Shown here in pieces: positions 21,199-28,250 of a stretch of DNA of 64,000 nt. Each line of letters begins with the position of its first letter. Position 1 is the first letter of the stretch. The notes under the pieces were generated by a model. That model had not been told where the DNA came from, searched no databases, and saw only the letters and a list, made by a program, of their open reading frames with translations. Origin of the DNA: Siminovitchia thermophila (lineage in GTDB: Bacteria; Bacillota; Bacilli; Bacillales; Bacillaceae_C); assembly GCF_016909185.1 (NCBI RefSeq), contig NZ_JAFBFH010000002.1, positions 172,590 to 236,589 of the forward strand. Direction: 5' to 3'. Made by a program: the position numbers and the translations under genes.

Positions 21199-21204
21199 AA
21201 AAAC

Positions 21205-21276
21205 AAAACCGGCGTCCTGATGGAAAGCCGGTTTTGTTATATGCTTCTGTACCATAACTATATGCAAAGGGGAAAA
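21205..21276. repeat. 72-bp repeat, copy 1 (contains the MFS gene terminator)
   Basis: A stem CAAAACCGGC / GCCGGTTTTG, which is the terminator of the MFS gene, is followed by TATATGCTTCTGTACC and CTATATGCAAAGGGG. The whole 72 bp recurs at 23808-23879 in the same orientation, differing only in the hairpin loop. The right part overlaps the end of the DUF819 relic. Confidence 0.88.
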
Positions 21277-21445
21277 ATCCGCTAATGGTACAAGCCAAAA
21301 TAAAAGCATCACCCAAAGAGCAATAGTTGACAGTATCCATCATTAAGGCATAGCCGTAAATGTTTTCCGGTACATCCAAAATTCCCCTGCAATATGACCA
21401 TGTTGGCTGAACCTCCCGTCCAGTTGGCAATGAGTGCCGAACGTC
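21244..21445 (-). pseudogene. DUF819-family membrane protein relic, C-terminal part
   Basis: The minus strand reads ANWTGGSANMV, then ILDVPENIYGYALMMDTVNY in one frame and LWVMLLFWLVPL in another. This is the order of the conserved TGG(S/T)ANM and D(T)xxY...W segments near the C-terminus of DUF819 (YjcL-like) membrane proteins. Frames shift between pieces and the N-terminal region is gone. The interval 21445-21600 shows nothing else supportable. Confidence 0.55.
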
Positions 21446-21609
21446 TCGGGAGCATAAGACCCGTTCAAAAGCGCATAAGTAATGGTAAATCAGCCTATGA
21501 ATCGGTAAGACAGACTGCGGAATTCCAGCACTTTGCTCTAGATGGATTTCGAATACGCTTGTGATTACAAGCTCCCGATATCCAACAGAGCCGACACCAT
21601 GAGTTTTTC

Positions 21610-22044
21610 TTACTCTCTTTCAACAATTCTGCTTAATATAGAAAGGACAAGTCTCAATTCCTCGATGGTTACTTTCGAGTAATACTTCTTTACAAGCAGT
21701 TCATCAATTTTGTTAAGAAGCTCCAAGTAATCCCTTCCCCGGCTGCCAATATATATATAAATTTCCCTGCGGTTGGACGGATTCACTTGGCGCTCGATCA
21801 TCTTCTTTTCTTCCAACTTCGGAATTACCTGGCTGACGGCACTTTTTGAAATATTTAAATAAGAGGCAATGTCATTCGATGTCACGGGCGCATTACGTAT
21901 GATATATAACATCATCATTTCCTGCTGCGGAGTCAAACCGAAACTTTCCAATTGATCGGCCTCTTTTATTTCATGTGAAACCAGCAGCTTGAATAGATCA
22001 AATTTCTCGTTAATTTGTTCGATCACTTTCAAATATTCTTCCAT
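21610..22044 (-). CDS. MarR-family regulator, second in an operon with a membrane hydrolase
   Basis: 144 aa. Helix-turn-helix APVTSNDIASYLNISKSAVSQVIPKLEEKKMIERQ and wing NPSNRREIYIYI place it in the MarR family; a GGGAAGTGAG ribosome site precedes the ATG. It lies 95 nt downstream of the alpha/beta hydrolase gene on the same strand. Near-palindromes built from AGTTTA...TAAACT lie in front of both genes, which fits direct self-repression and control of the hydrolase. The inducer is unknown. Confidence 0.88.
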   Translation of the reverse strand: MEEYLKVIEQINEKFDLFKLLVSHEIKEADQLESFGLTPQQEMMMLYIIRNAPVTSNDIASYLNISKSAVSQVIPKLEEKKMIERQVNPSNRREIYIYIGSRGRDYLELLNKIDELLVKKYYSKVTIEELRLVLSILSRIVERE

Positions 22045-22099
22045 AAACTCACTTCCCTGTTTGCTTTCTTTAACAGATACGAGGGAGATACAACCATTT

Positions 22100-22117
22100 A
22101 GTTTAACAAACTTAACT
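22100..22117. promoter_or_regulatory. imperfect MarR operator candidate
   Basis: AGTTTAACAAACTTAACT, followed by TATATG, is closely related to the perfect palindrome 1.5 kb upstream (AGTTTAGTTAACTAAACT followed by TAACTATAT). It sits about 55 bp before the MarR start codon. The relation between the two sites, not direct data, supports the call. Confidence 0.55.
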
Positions 22118-22139
22118 ATATGTTTATTATTTTAATCTG

Positions 22140-23603
22140 TCAATCATTTTTAATATTGGTTTTAAAATAGTAAAACTGATCTTCTTTTTTCTCTTTCCTA
22201 AGCAAGGGATCAATCTCTTCATCTTTCACATAGTGATCAAAGAAAGCCAAAGTGTACCGGTTCATTACTTGATGGAATTGATCTATGTCAACATTCCATG
22301 ACAATAAAGGAGAGAGAAAGGGGAAATCTGTAAAAGTATAGTGATCTCCTGCTATAAAAGTAAGCATATAAGTATCTCCTTTAATTCCCTCTTTATAGTG
22401 AAAATCGGCAAGCTCGGAAATTTTATCGTGATACTTTTGAAATTCCTCCTGGGTGATATTCGTATACTGAATTTCTTCTTCTGATAAATAGAGATAATCT
22501 TCATCTAAAATAAACATAAAAGGTTGTTCAAACCCTGAGCTGGCTACCGGTTCATGCAAAGGTCCATCTATGTTGATTCCTGCAGAAATCCTGCTATCAT
22601 CCAGCAAAGCTTGTGCAGCTGTTGAACCCCCATATGAATGGCCGAATATACCGATTCTGTCTATGTCAATCTTTCCAGTAAACAAACCTTGAGGATCCTT
22701 ATCATTGATACTTGTTAATTGATCTAGTACATAGCTTATATCTTCTGATCGTGCTTTAACATCTCTCTCATCTTCAATATTAAATGAATAAGAATATGCG
22801 TCTGTTTGATTCATCATCTCCCGTCCATCCGGGAACTTCGTATAAGCTGCATCATTCGTATGATCAACGCTGACAACAACATACCCATGACTGGCCAATT
22901 CCTCCATTTGGGAAAAACTTTGCATTCTGGTACTGCCAAACCCATGGGAAAATAAAAGAACCGGATATTTCTTTTCTTGATTGGATACAGCTATATCTTT
23001 TATGCTGTTAGTTTGTGCATACTTCAAATACTCGAAGAAATAGCGCGGAACAGAAAAAATGAATTCCATCGTTCCTGACCATTCTTCATAAGGAAAGGAT
23101 TCATATTGAATGTCCTTCGCATTATCTTCCACCTCTGCCGGATACCATATTTGTATCATTAATTCCCGATCTTTTTGTTCTGAACTATGTCTGGATTCAT
23201 CTATCAAATGCCTTGAGTTCATACCTACTTCAAAAGGACCTGTAGGCTTTGGAAGTTGAAATACAGGCATGACAGTAACTAAACCGTAGCTGCTGAACGA
23301 ATAAATGAGAATAAGCGTAATATATATAAGCTTTTTGACCTTCTTTTTTTGATTGGCGCATTCAAGTGCGGCTTTTTCTGCGTTCCTTTGTATGAATGAC
23401 TTTAATGTCAACAAAGTTAAAAAAATAAATAATATATAGGTTAATCCCATTTGCCATCGGTAACCCTCAAACCCCAAGTGAATAACAAAAAGGAAAAGTG
23501 CGATGACATTGATGCTTATTTTTACCTTTGCATTAAATCTAAACAAAAAAGAAAAAAGCCACAAAGTATGAACTGCTATTAAAATCCCCTCAAACAACCT
23601 CAA
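22140..23603 (-). CDS. membrane-anchored alpha/beta hydrolase (PAF-acetylhydrolase-like)
   Basis: 487 aa from the TTG at 23603 (AGGAG 9 nt upstream; a TTG three codons earlier abuts the ribosome site). About four hydrophobic segments fill residues 1-115, then a secreted-side hydrolase domain. Its features are YPVLLFSHGFGSTRMQ (oxyanion side), VVSVDHTNDA, and the nucleophile elbow GIFGHSYGGSTAAQAL. A likely acid and the C-terminal His lie near FIAGDHYTFTDFP. Layout resembles PAF acetylhydrolase-type lipases. The substrate is unknown. First gene of an operon with a MarR repressor, behind a perfect 18-bp palindrome. Confidence 0.82.
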   Translation of the reverse strand: MRLFEGILIAVHTLWLFSFLFRFNAKVKISINVIALFLFVIHLGFEGYRWQMGLTYILFIFLTLLTLKSFIQRNAEKAALECANQKKKVKKLIYITLILIYSFSSYGLVTVMPVFQLPKPTGPFEVGMNSRHLIDESRHSSEQKDRELMIQIWYPAEVEDNAKDIQYESFPYEEWSGTMEFIFSVPRYFFEYLKYAQTNSIKDIAVSNQEKKYPVLLFSHGFGSTRMQSFSQMEELASHGYVVVSVDHTNDAAYTKFPDGREMMNQTDAYSYSFNIEDERDVKARSEDISYVLDQLTSINDKDPQGLFTGKIDIDRIGIFGHSYGGSTAAQALLDDSRISAGINIDGPLHEPVASSGFEQPFMFILDEDYLYLSEEEIQYTNITQEEFQKYHDKISELADFHYKEGIKGDTYMLTFIAGDHYTFTDFPFLSPLLSWNVDIDQFHQVMNRYTLAFFDHYVKDEEIDPLLRKEKKEDQFYYFKTNIKND

Positions 23604-23633
23604 TAATCTCAACTCCTATTTAAAAATCCATTT

Positions 23634-23651
23634 AGTTTAGTTAACTAAACT
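23634..23651. promoter_or_regulatory. perfect 18-bp palindrome, MarR operator candidate
   Basis: AGTTTAGTTAACTAAACT is an exact palindrome 31 bp upstream of the hydrolase start, next to the AT-rich TTAACTATATATTATAAG promoter-like run. MarR dimers usually bind such 16-20 bp palindromes over promoters. Confidence 0.7.
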
Positions 23652-23807
23652 TAACTATATATTATAAGAATATAAATGTCAATTTTTTAAGAAGAACTCT
23701 ATAAATAGCGATCAACCCCAGATATTCCCCACCATAACGGAAACAAGCAAGCAGCTTCAAGCAGCCATTGTTTTTAGGAGCAAGAACGGATTTTACTGGA
23801 TAATGGA

Positions 23808-23879
23808 AAACCGGCCTCCTAGTGGAAAGCCGGTTTTGTTATATGCTTCTGTACCATAACTATATGCAAAGGGGAAAAT
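23808..23879. repeat. 72-bp repeat, copy 2
   Basis: Same orientation and almost the same sequence as 21205-21276: the AAAACCGGC / GCCGGTTTTG hairpin and the following 45 bp. No gene ends just before it, so here the hairpin may be a leftover terminator. The two copies bracket the MarR-hydrolase operon. Confidence 0.88.
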
Positions 23880-23968
23880 CTTGTATGATGGATTAAATAC
23901 ATAGAAGAGAATGGTTGAAAGTTTCGTTCGTTCTGAATATTTGCTCATTATTCTATATACGCTATTTT

Positions 23969-24256
23969 TTACATAAAGTAAAGAAAGCATACCGCTACAA
24001 CCAGATTGGGGAAACTAATTAAAGCAAGTCTTGTACTCACTGTGGTTCTTTCGTTTCGTTCTCCTGAAGATTCGCTTGTATAATTGGCTCTCATCCGATC
24101 CCCACTCACAAGCGCTCCCGACATCAATGCCGCTAAGCCAAGAAACAATACTCCAATACCCCCGGTAATCAAGACAACCTTCTCCATTCCCCACACTGCG
24201 AGACTAAATAACACAGCAACAAAGGATAAAAGAATGCCTATGATTACATATTTCAC
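23969..24256 (-). CDS. small two-helix membrane protein (DUF5316-like)
   Basis: 95 aa from a GTG at 24256 with AAGGAGG 9 nt upstream; the longer frame to 24298 is not supported. Two or three hydrophobic helices (VIIGILLSFVAVLFSLAVWG, VVLITGGIGVLFLGLAALMSG, and a C-terminal LISFPNLVVAVCFLYFM) flank a hydrophilic segment DRMRANYTSESSGERNERT. The layout resembles DUF5316 proteins of Bacilli, which have no known function. It appears monocistronic. Confidence 0.65.
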   Translation of the reverse strand: MKYVIIGILLSFVAVLFSLAVWGMEKVVLITGGIGVLFLGLAALMSGALVSGDRMRANYTSESSGERNERTTVSTRLALISFPNLVVAVCFLYFM

Positions 24257-24342
24257 TGTCTCTCCCCTCCTTATCTCTATATACGCTCGATATGGCAATT
24301 AGTTTCAAGTAAACAACCTGTTATTTCAATATTTTAAAAAAA

Positions 24343-24842
24343 CAAAAAAATCCTGTAAAAATGAAATAAACACAAGTTTAAAACCCTTGATTTCACGCGG
24401 TTTTATTCTCACAATTTTCACGAATATTAATCAGCTTTCTATTTATGTCGGCCCCTATTTGTGTTAAAAAAATCCCTATTATCGCTACGTCAACATATTT
24501 CGCTTTCCGCGGGCACGGCTTCAGCTTCCTCGGAAAGCAAAGATCGCTTTCCTGCGGGATCTTCAGCTCGAGCTATTGCCGCAGGAGTCTACATATGTTG
24601 ACTACGCTAAAAGGTTGCGTATTATTATACCCTTGGACAATTTATCCCGCATGTAAGGTGCCGTAAGACTCCCACTTCAAGACTTGATGAGTTGATACAA
24701 AAGGTCTAAGAGGGAGAAAACGGCACCTAAATGCCCGATTCGTTCAACTAACATTCAGTAGGAGATGGAAGAAAACGCCTACTGAATGAAGTTTCACTTA
24801 TTGTTCGTTTTTTAATCAGCTGATTTTGTTATGTCACGGCCC
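24343..24842 (-). repeat. 500-bp structured repeat, copy A (full length, reverse orientation)
   Basis: Reverse complement of the element seen at 49181-49680. In element orientation it opens with AAAATCAGCTGATT and then carries hairpin 1 (CATTCAGTAGG / CCTACTGAATG) and a long arm (GCATTTAGGTGCCGT / ACGGCACCTTACATGC). A 3' domain follows, in which GTCAACATAT / ATATGTTGAC encloses two hairpins, CTCCTGCGG/CCGCAGG-type and GCTTTCCG / CGGAAAGC. It ends in the tail ATTTCATTTTTACAGG. No coding frame is conserved in sense; the short open frames seen are antisense by-products. Confidence 0.9.
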
Positions 24843-24892
24843 TGCCAAATTGGAATAAGCCCTTCCATATCCGTGAATGGGTTAGGGTCTAT

Positions 24893-25039
24893 CTAGTCAT
24901 ACTTTTTTAAACGGATCACATTGCCAGGTTGCCCCTTTTTTATCCGACCATATCTAATAAACCGAAAAATAAAATAACCCAAACCACCCCAAAGTAAAGT
25001 GATACTAGTCATCATCACAATCAGAGCATCTAGTGACAT
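24893..25039 (-). CDS. 48-aa single-pass membrane protein
   Basis: Starts at ATG 25039 with TGAGGA 8 nt upstream and ends TAG at 24893. It is a short N-terminus, one helix (LIVMMTSITLLWGGLGYFIF) and then a basic tail RFIRYGRIKKGQ. The helix with WGGL recalls the small MetS-type subunits of sodium-coupled amino acid transporters. No such transporter is adjacent; the nearest transport genes are azlCD just upstream on the same strand. Function unknown; an accessory transporter peptide is only a suggestion. Confidence 0.5.
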   Translation of the reverse strand: MSLDALIVMMTSITLLWGGLGYFIFRFIRYGRIKKGQPGNVIRLKKYD

Positions 25040-25157
25040 GGAATCATCCTCACTTTTAGTCCAAAGAATCGTAACGGATATGCGGGATGTATATAATCAG
25101 CAAAGCATCAGAAAAAGTCCATCCCATATACCATCCTCTTTCTAAATAGAATCCCAT

Positions 25158-25478
25158 TTAATGCAATAAATTATACAATATGACAACCCCTATTCCGGTC
25201 CCCACTGTCAATATTAGGCTTCTTGTCAAGAGCCCCACGGCCAGACATAACGCAGCAGCAAGGAGATGCGAAACCTCCCAGTGCTGTCCATCTTCTAAAG
25301 GAAGGAGCTCTTGGGCCAATAAGGCAGATAAGATGGCGGCAGGTATATAGTTTAACATGCGCATGCCCCACTCCGGAATATGAAGCTTACTAAAAACGAT
25401 TAAGGGAAAAGCCCGGGATAAAAGGGTGACGATCGCTCCTCCGATTATGATGAATAACACATCCCACCTTATTTCCAC
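25158..25478 (-). CDS. azlD: AzlD-family branched-chain amino acid exporter subunit
   Basis: 106 aa from GTG 25478 (GGTGAT just upstream); it overlaps the azlC stop by 10 nt, so translation is coupled. Four hydrophobic helices and the family pattern TLLSRAFPLIVF near the N-terminus and RSLILTVGTGIGVVILYN at the end. AzlD pairs with AzlC to export branched-chain amino acids or analogues (4-azaleucine resistance in B. subtilis). The start is not certain; upstream alternatives in frame exist to 25502. Confidence 0.87.
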   Translation of the reverse strand: MEIRWDVLFIIIGGAIVTLLSRAFPLIVFSKLHIPEWGMRMLNYIPAAILSALLAQELLPLEDGQHWEVSHLLAAALCLAVGLLTRSLILTVGTGIGVVILYNLLH

Positions 25479-26185
25479 TTTTCTATCACCATCCCGATAC
25501 AAGCAGCGATGATTGTGCCAATCATAACATCAATTCCGGTTGGAACAACCTGACTGGCCATCACTGTAAAAATAACCGCAGCGGCAATAACGATTAACTC
25601 AATCGATATAGTGGGCCGATTTATAACTTGTAGTATAAGCAAGCCAATAAACATGGCGGGCAAGGCGAAATCAAGGCCGAAAGCTTCCGGTTGTTCAATC
25701 CATGAGCCAAAATAGCCTCCCGCCAAATTTGCCAATAACCAATTTACATAAGCCGTTACGTTTAGGCCAAGCATCCAGTGATAATTAGCATCATTTCTTT
25801 TAGCCAACTGATAGGCTGCTACACCAAATGTTTCATCTGTCAACAAAAATCCATTTATCATATTCTTCTTTGCAGACAAGTGACGGAAATGGGGAGCGAG
25901 AGCAGCGCTCAATAAAAAGTATCTCAGATTCACAATAAAAATGGTCAAAATAATAGATAAGACAGGAGCACCTGCAACCCACATTCCCGCAGCAATAAAT
26001 TGAGCCGAACCCGCATACAAAAGTAATGACATAAGCGCTATTTCCATTAAGCTTAATCCGGCTGTTTTTTCCACTACACCGGCGGCAAAACCAATACTTA
26101 AATACCCTAATACAGTCGGTAAACAATCCTTCACACCTTGAAAAAAAGCATGAAGGGAATCGTTTGTCTTAATCAACTTTTCCAT
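25469..26185 (-). CDS. azlC: AzlC-family branched-chain amino acid exporter subunit
   Basis: 238 aa, membrane protein with about seven helices. Family signatures are an early GYLSIGFAAGVV, SAQFIAAGMW in helix 2, FIVNLRYFLLSAALAPHF and NGFLLTDETFGVA. Together with azlD it forms an LIV-E type exporter. It lies 28 nt downstream of the alaX-like gene and overlaps azlD, so the three look like one operon, probably under the TrmB-type regulator that heads the run. Confidence 0.92.
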   Translation of the reverse strand: MEKLIKTNDSLHAFFQGVKDCLPTVLGYLSIGFAAGVVEKTAGLSLMEIALMSLLLYAGSAQFIAAGMWVAGAPVLSIILTIFIVNLRYFLLSAALAPHFRHLSAKKNMINGFLLTDETFGVAAYQLAKRNDANYHWMLGLNVTAYVNWLLANLAGGYFGSWIEQPEAFGLDFALPAMFIGLLILQVINRPTISIELIVIAAAVIFTVMASQVVPTGIDVMIGTIIAACIGMVIEKWK

Positions 26186-26213
26186 CTCTTATATGTCCCT
26201 TTCACACATGAAC

Positions 26214-26930
26214 TCAAGAAGAAGTTAGCTCTACTTCCAGTCGTTTGTTGTTTTTTCCTTTGCTGCTAACCTTAACGAGCTTCATTTCACCAATTTCCTT
26301 CGTATTTGCCACATGTGTGCCGCCGCAAGCCTGTTCATCAACAGAATCAATCTTTACGATGCGAATTTGCGTAACAGTTGGAGGCAACAAATTCACAACC
26401 GTTTTGACCAGACCGGGACGATTCTCGGCTTTTCTTCGTGATAGCCATTCATATTTGATTGGATGAGATTCTTTAATGATGTGATTCGTTTCGCTGACAA
26501 TTTCCTCATATTGATCATCGCTCAAATCGTGAAGATGATTAAAGTCTATTCTCGCTCTATGAGGATAAATTTTATTACCCGTGCACAATGCTCCGTACTT
26601 TTTATAAACAACCGCTCCCAACACATGTAATAAAGAATGATGCCTCATGAGCCCCCACCGTCTTTCCCAATCGACTTTGGCTGTCACCTCTCCCATTTTT
26701 AATCGCGCGGCATTTTTGATGAAGTGGATGATTTTCCCACCAGCCCTTTTGACTTGAAACACTTCAAACGAATTGCCCTCTTGAATCAATTGGCCGGTGT
26801 CACACTCTTGTCCCCCACCGGTTGGATAAAAGACTGTCTGATCGAGAACGACCTTATCCCCGTCAATCGACAAAACCTGAGCGTCACATGTTTTTTCGTA
26901 TGAATCGTTCAAGAAAAGCTCTTTTGTCAT
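26214..26930 (-). CDS. AlaX-type trans-editing protein (alanyl-tRNA editing domain)
   Basis: 238 aa, free-standing homologue of the AlaRS editing domain. The zinc site is visible as RHHSLLHVLG (HxxxH) and the distal CGGTHVAN (CxxxH); the N-terminal beta-barrel segment TVFYPTGGGQ is also typical. It would deacylate mischarged tRNA-Ala (Ser- or Gly-tRNA). GGAGATGATG precedes the start. It lies between a TrmB-type regulator (72 nt upstream) and azlCD (28 nt downstream), so editing and amino acid export would be co-expressed. Confidence 0.9.
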   Translation of the reverse strand: MTKELFLNDSYEKTCDAQVLSIDGDKVVLDQTVFYPTGGGQECDTGQLIQEGNSFEVFQVKRAGGKIIHFIKNAARLKMGEVTAKVDWERRWGLMRHHSLLHVLGAVVYKKYGALCTGNKIYPHRARIDFNHLHDLSDDQYEEIVSETNHIIKESHPIKYEWLSRRKAENRPGLVKTVVNLLPPTVTQIRIVKIDSVDEQACGGTHVANTKEIGEMKLVKVSSKGKNNKRLEVELTSS

Positions 26931-27002
26931 CTTTTCATCATCTCCATATTAGATGTTATAGAACTAACCACTAAAAAATTTTGAAGAAAATACGGTTCAT
27001 TT

Positions 27003-27812
27003 CTATTTGAACCGCTTTCCTTTCACAACATGACTTAAATCAATATTTGTTCTCCAAAGAGCATCCAATTTATCAGGCCCAAACTCTTTCGTAATTTCCT
27101 CAATCATGATGTCATGCCTAATATATTCAGTAGCTACAAGCACAAGAGCCGGATCCTGCGTTTTTACAGCCCATGCAAACGAGTTTTCAGTGAAATTGGC
27201 AATCAGCACTTCTTCTCCGTCACGGGCTGCAATCGTCAAGTGACCGCCCATACGCTCCTTTACAACCTCAGGCGGCATATAGTTGTGGTGAAATGTTAAC
27301 CCCAACTGCGTATTCGGGGCCCCAAAAAGGATGGAGAAAATGTGAATATCATCCTCGACCCGCTGATCAATCGCCTCTTTGATTAGGGGAACTTGCTTTT
27401 CCCAAACAGACAGCCATAGCTCATTTTTCGCCGAACGTATGATATTCAGCATTTCTTCTATCACATGCTCATGGCTTCGAATATGCCAAATCACATCTGT
27501 TTCACGTTCACTTTCGATCGCTGGCAAATGCTGTTCCAATACATCGAAAGTTTCGGCAAACGATTTGCGAAGACGCTCGATTAAATCTTTTGCGGGTATT
27601 GGTGAATACTTTACAGGTTCGGAAGGAACAACATAAATCGCCCCTTTATCCAATAATTTTCCTAAAACCTCATAAATCATGGATCTGGGCACACCCGTAC
27701 GTTTGCTCACTTCATAGCCTGTAACAGGTGAGTTTTTTAATAAGCCGACATAAGCTTTACACTCATATGGCGAAAAACCCAACTTCTGGAGCTCTGTAAA
27801 AATGGCTTCCAT
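27003..27812 (-). CDS. TrmB-family transcriptional regulator
   Basis: 269 aa from ATG 27812 (AAAGGAG, 8 nt). The N-terminal winged helix of about 90 residues has the TrmB pattern LGFSPYECKAYVGLLKNSP...GYEVSKRTGVPRSMIYEVLGKLLDKGAI. A helical linker then leads to a C-terminal ligand domain (PLD-like fold) with residues LWLSVWEK. TrmB proteins usually sense sugars; here the operon (alaX, azlC, azlD) points instead to amino acid or tRNA stress. A 24-bp inverted repeat lies just in front of the start. Confidence 0.87.
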   Translation of the reverse strand: MEAIFTELQKLGFSPYECKAYVGLLKNSPVTGYEVSKRTGVPRSMIYEVLGKLLDKGAIYVVPSEPVKYSPIPAKDLIERLRKSFAETFDVLEQHLPAIESERETDVIWHIRSHEHVIEEMLNIIRSAKNELWLSVWEKQVPLIKEAIDQRVEDDIHIFSILFGAPNTQLGLTFHHNYMPPEVVKERMGGHLTIAARDGEEVLIANFTENSFAWAVKTQDPALVLVATEYIRHDIMIEEITKEFGPDKLDALWRTNIDLSHVVKGKRFK

Positions 27813-27826
27813 CAAGCGTTCTCCTT

Positions 27827-27850
27827 TAGTAGTTATTTATATACCTACTA
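27827..27850. promoter_or_regulatory. inverted repeat operator candidate before the TrmB-type gene
   Basis: TAGTAG and CTACTA arms separated by 12 bp, 15 bp upstream of the regulator start codon and over the AT-rich promoter region. Autoregulation is inferred from position. Confidence 0.55.
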
Positions 27851-27965
27851 TAAAATGGGCAATCACGTTTGTCAATAACAAAACTCTCCCAATAAATTTG
27901 ACAGGGTCCGTTCCCCGATGTATTTGCTGCCATAAATGAATACCAGTACTTCTTATACTGTGGGA

Positions 27966-28124
27966 TAAAGTGAAGCTTCATTCAGTAGGCGTTTTCTTCC
28001 ATCTCCAACTGAGTGTTAGTTGAACAAATCGGGCATTTAGATGCCGTTTTGTCCCACTTAGACCTTTTGTATCAATTCAGGTTTTGAAGTGGGAGTATTA
28101 CGGCACCTTATATGCGGGATAAAA
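27966..28124 (+). repeat. structured repeat, copy B (5' part only)
   Basis: Matches the first third of the 500-bp element: hairpin 1 (with two changes, CCAACTGAGTG on the right arm), and the long arm ATTTAGATGCCGT / ACGGCACCTTATATGC with inner CCCACTTAGACC / GGTTTTGAAGTGGG. The 3' domain is missing. Confidence 0.85.
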
Positions 28125-28188
28125 GCTCATTTCCCAATAAAAGCTATAAAAGAAGAATTTTTTTTAAATGGGCAACGCATACAAAATT

Positions 28189-28213
28189 CAAAAAGACTTC
28201 TATATAAGAAGTC
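28189..28213 (-). terminator. terminator of the symporter operon
   Basis: GACTTC / GAAGTC stem around an AT-rich loop, followed by TTTTTG on the minus strand, 38 nt beyond the symporter stop codon. Confidence 0.7.
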
Positions 28214-28250
28214 CGCAAATTAAGAGTGGGAAAACGCCCCCCTCATCCGA

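Noticed and set aside
24445..24666. Possible protein encoded inside repeat copy A, with a partly similar antisense frame in copy D (49332-49641)
   Set aside because: The frames are antisense to the element, start differently in each copy, shift relative to each other and lack ribosome sites; similarity follows from the conserved DNA structure.
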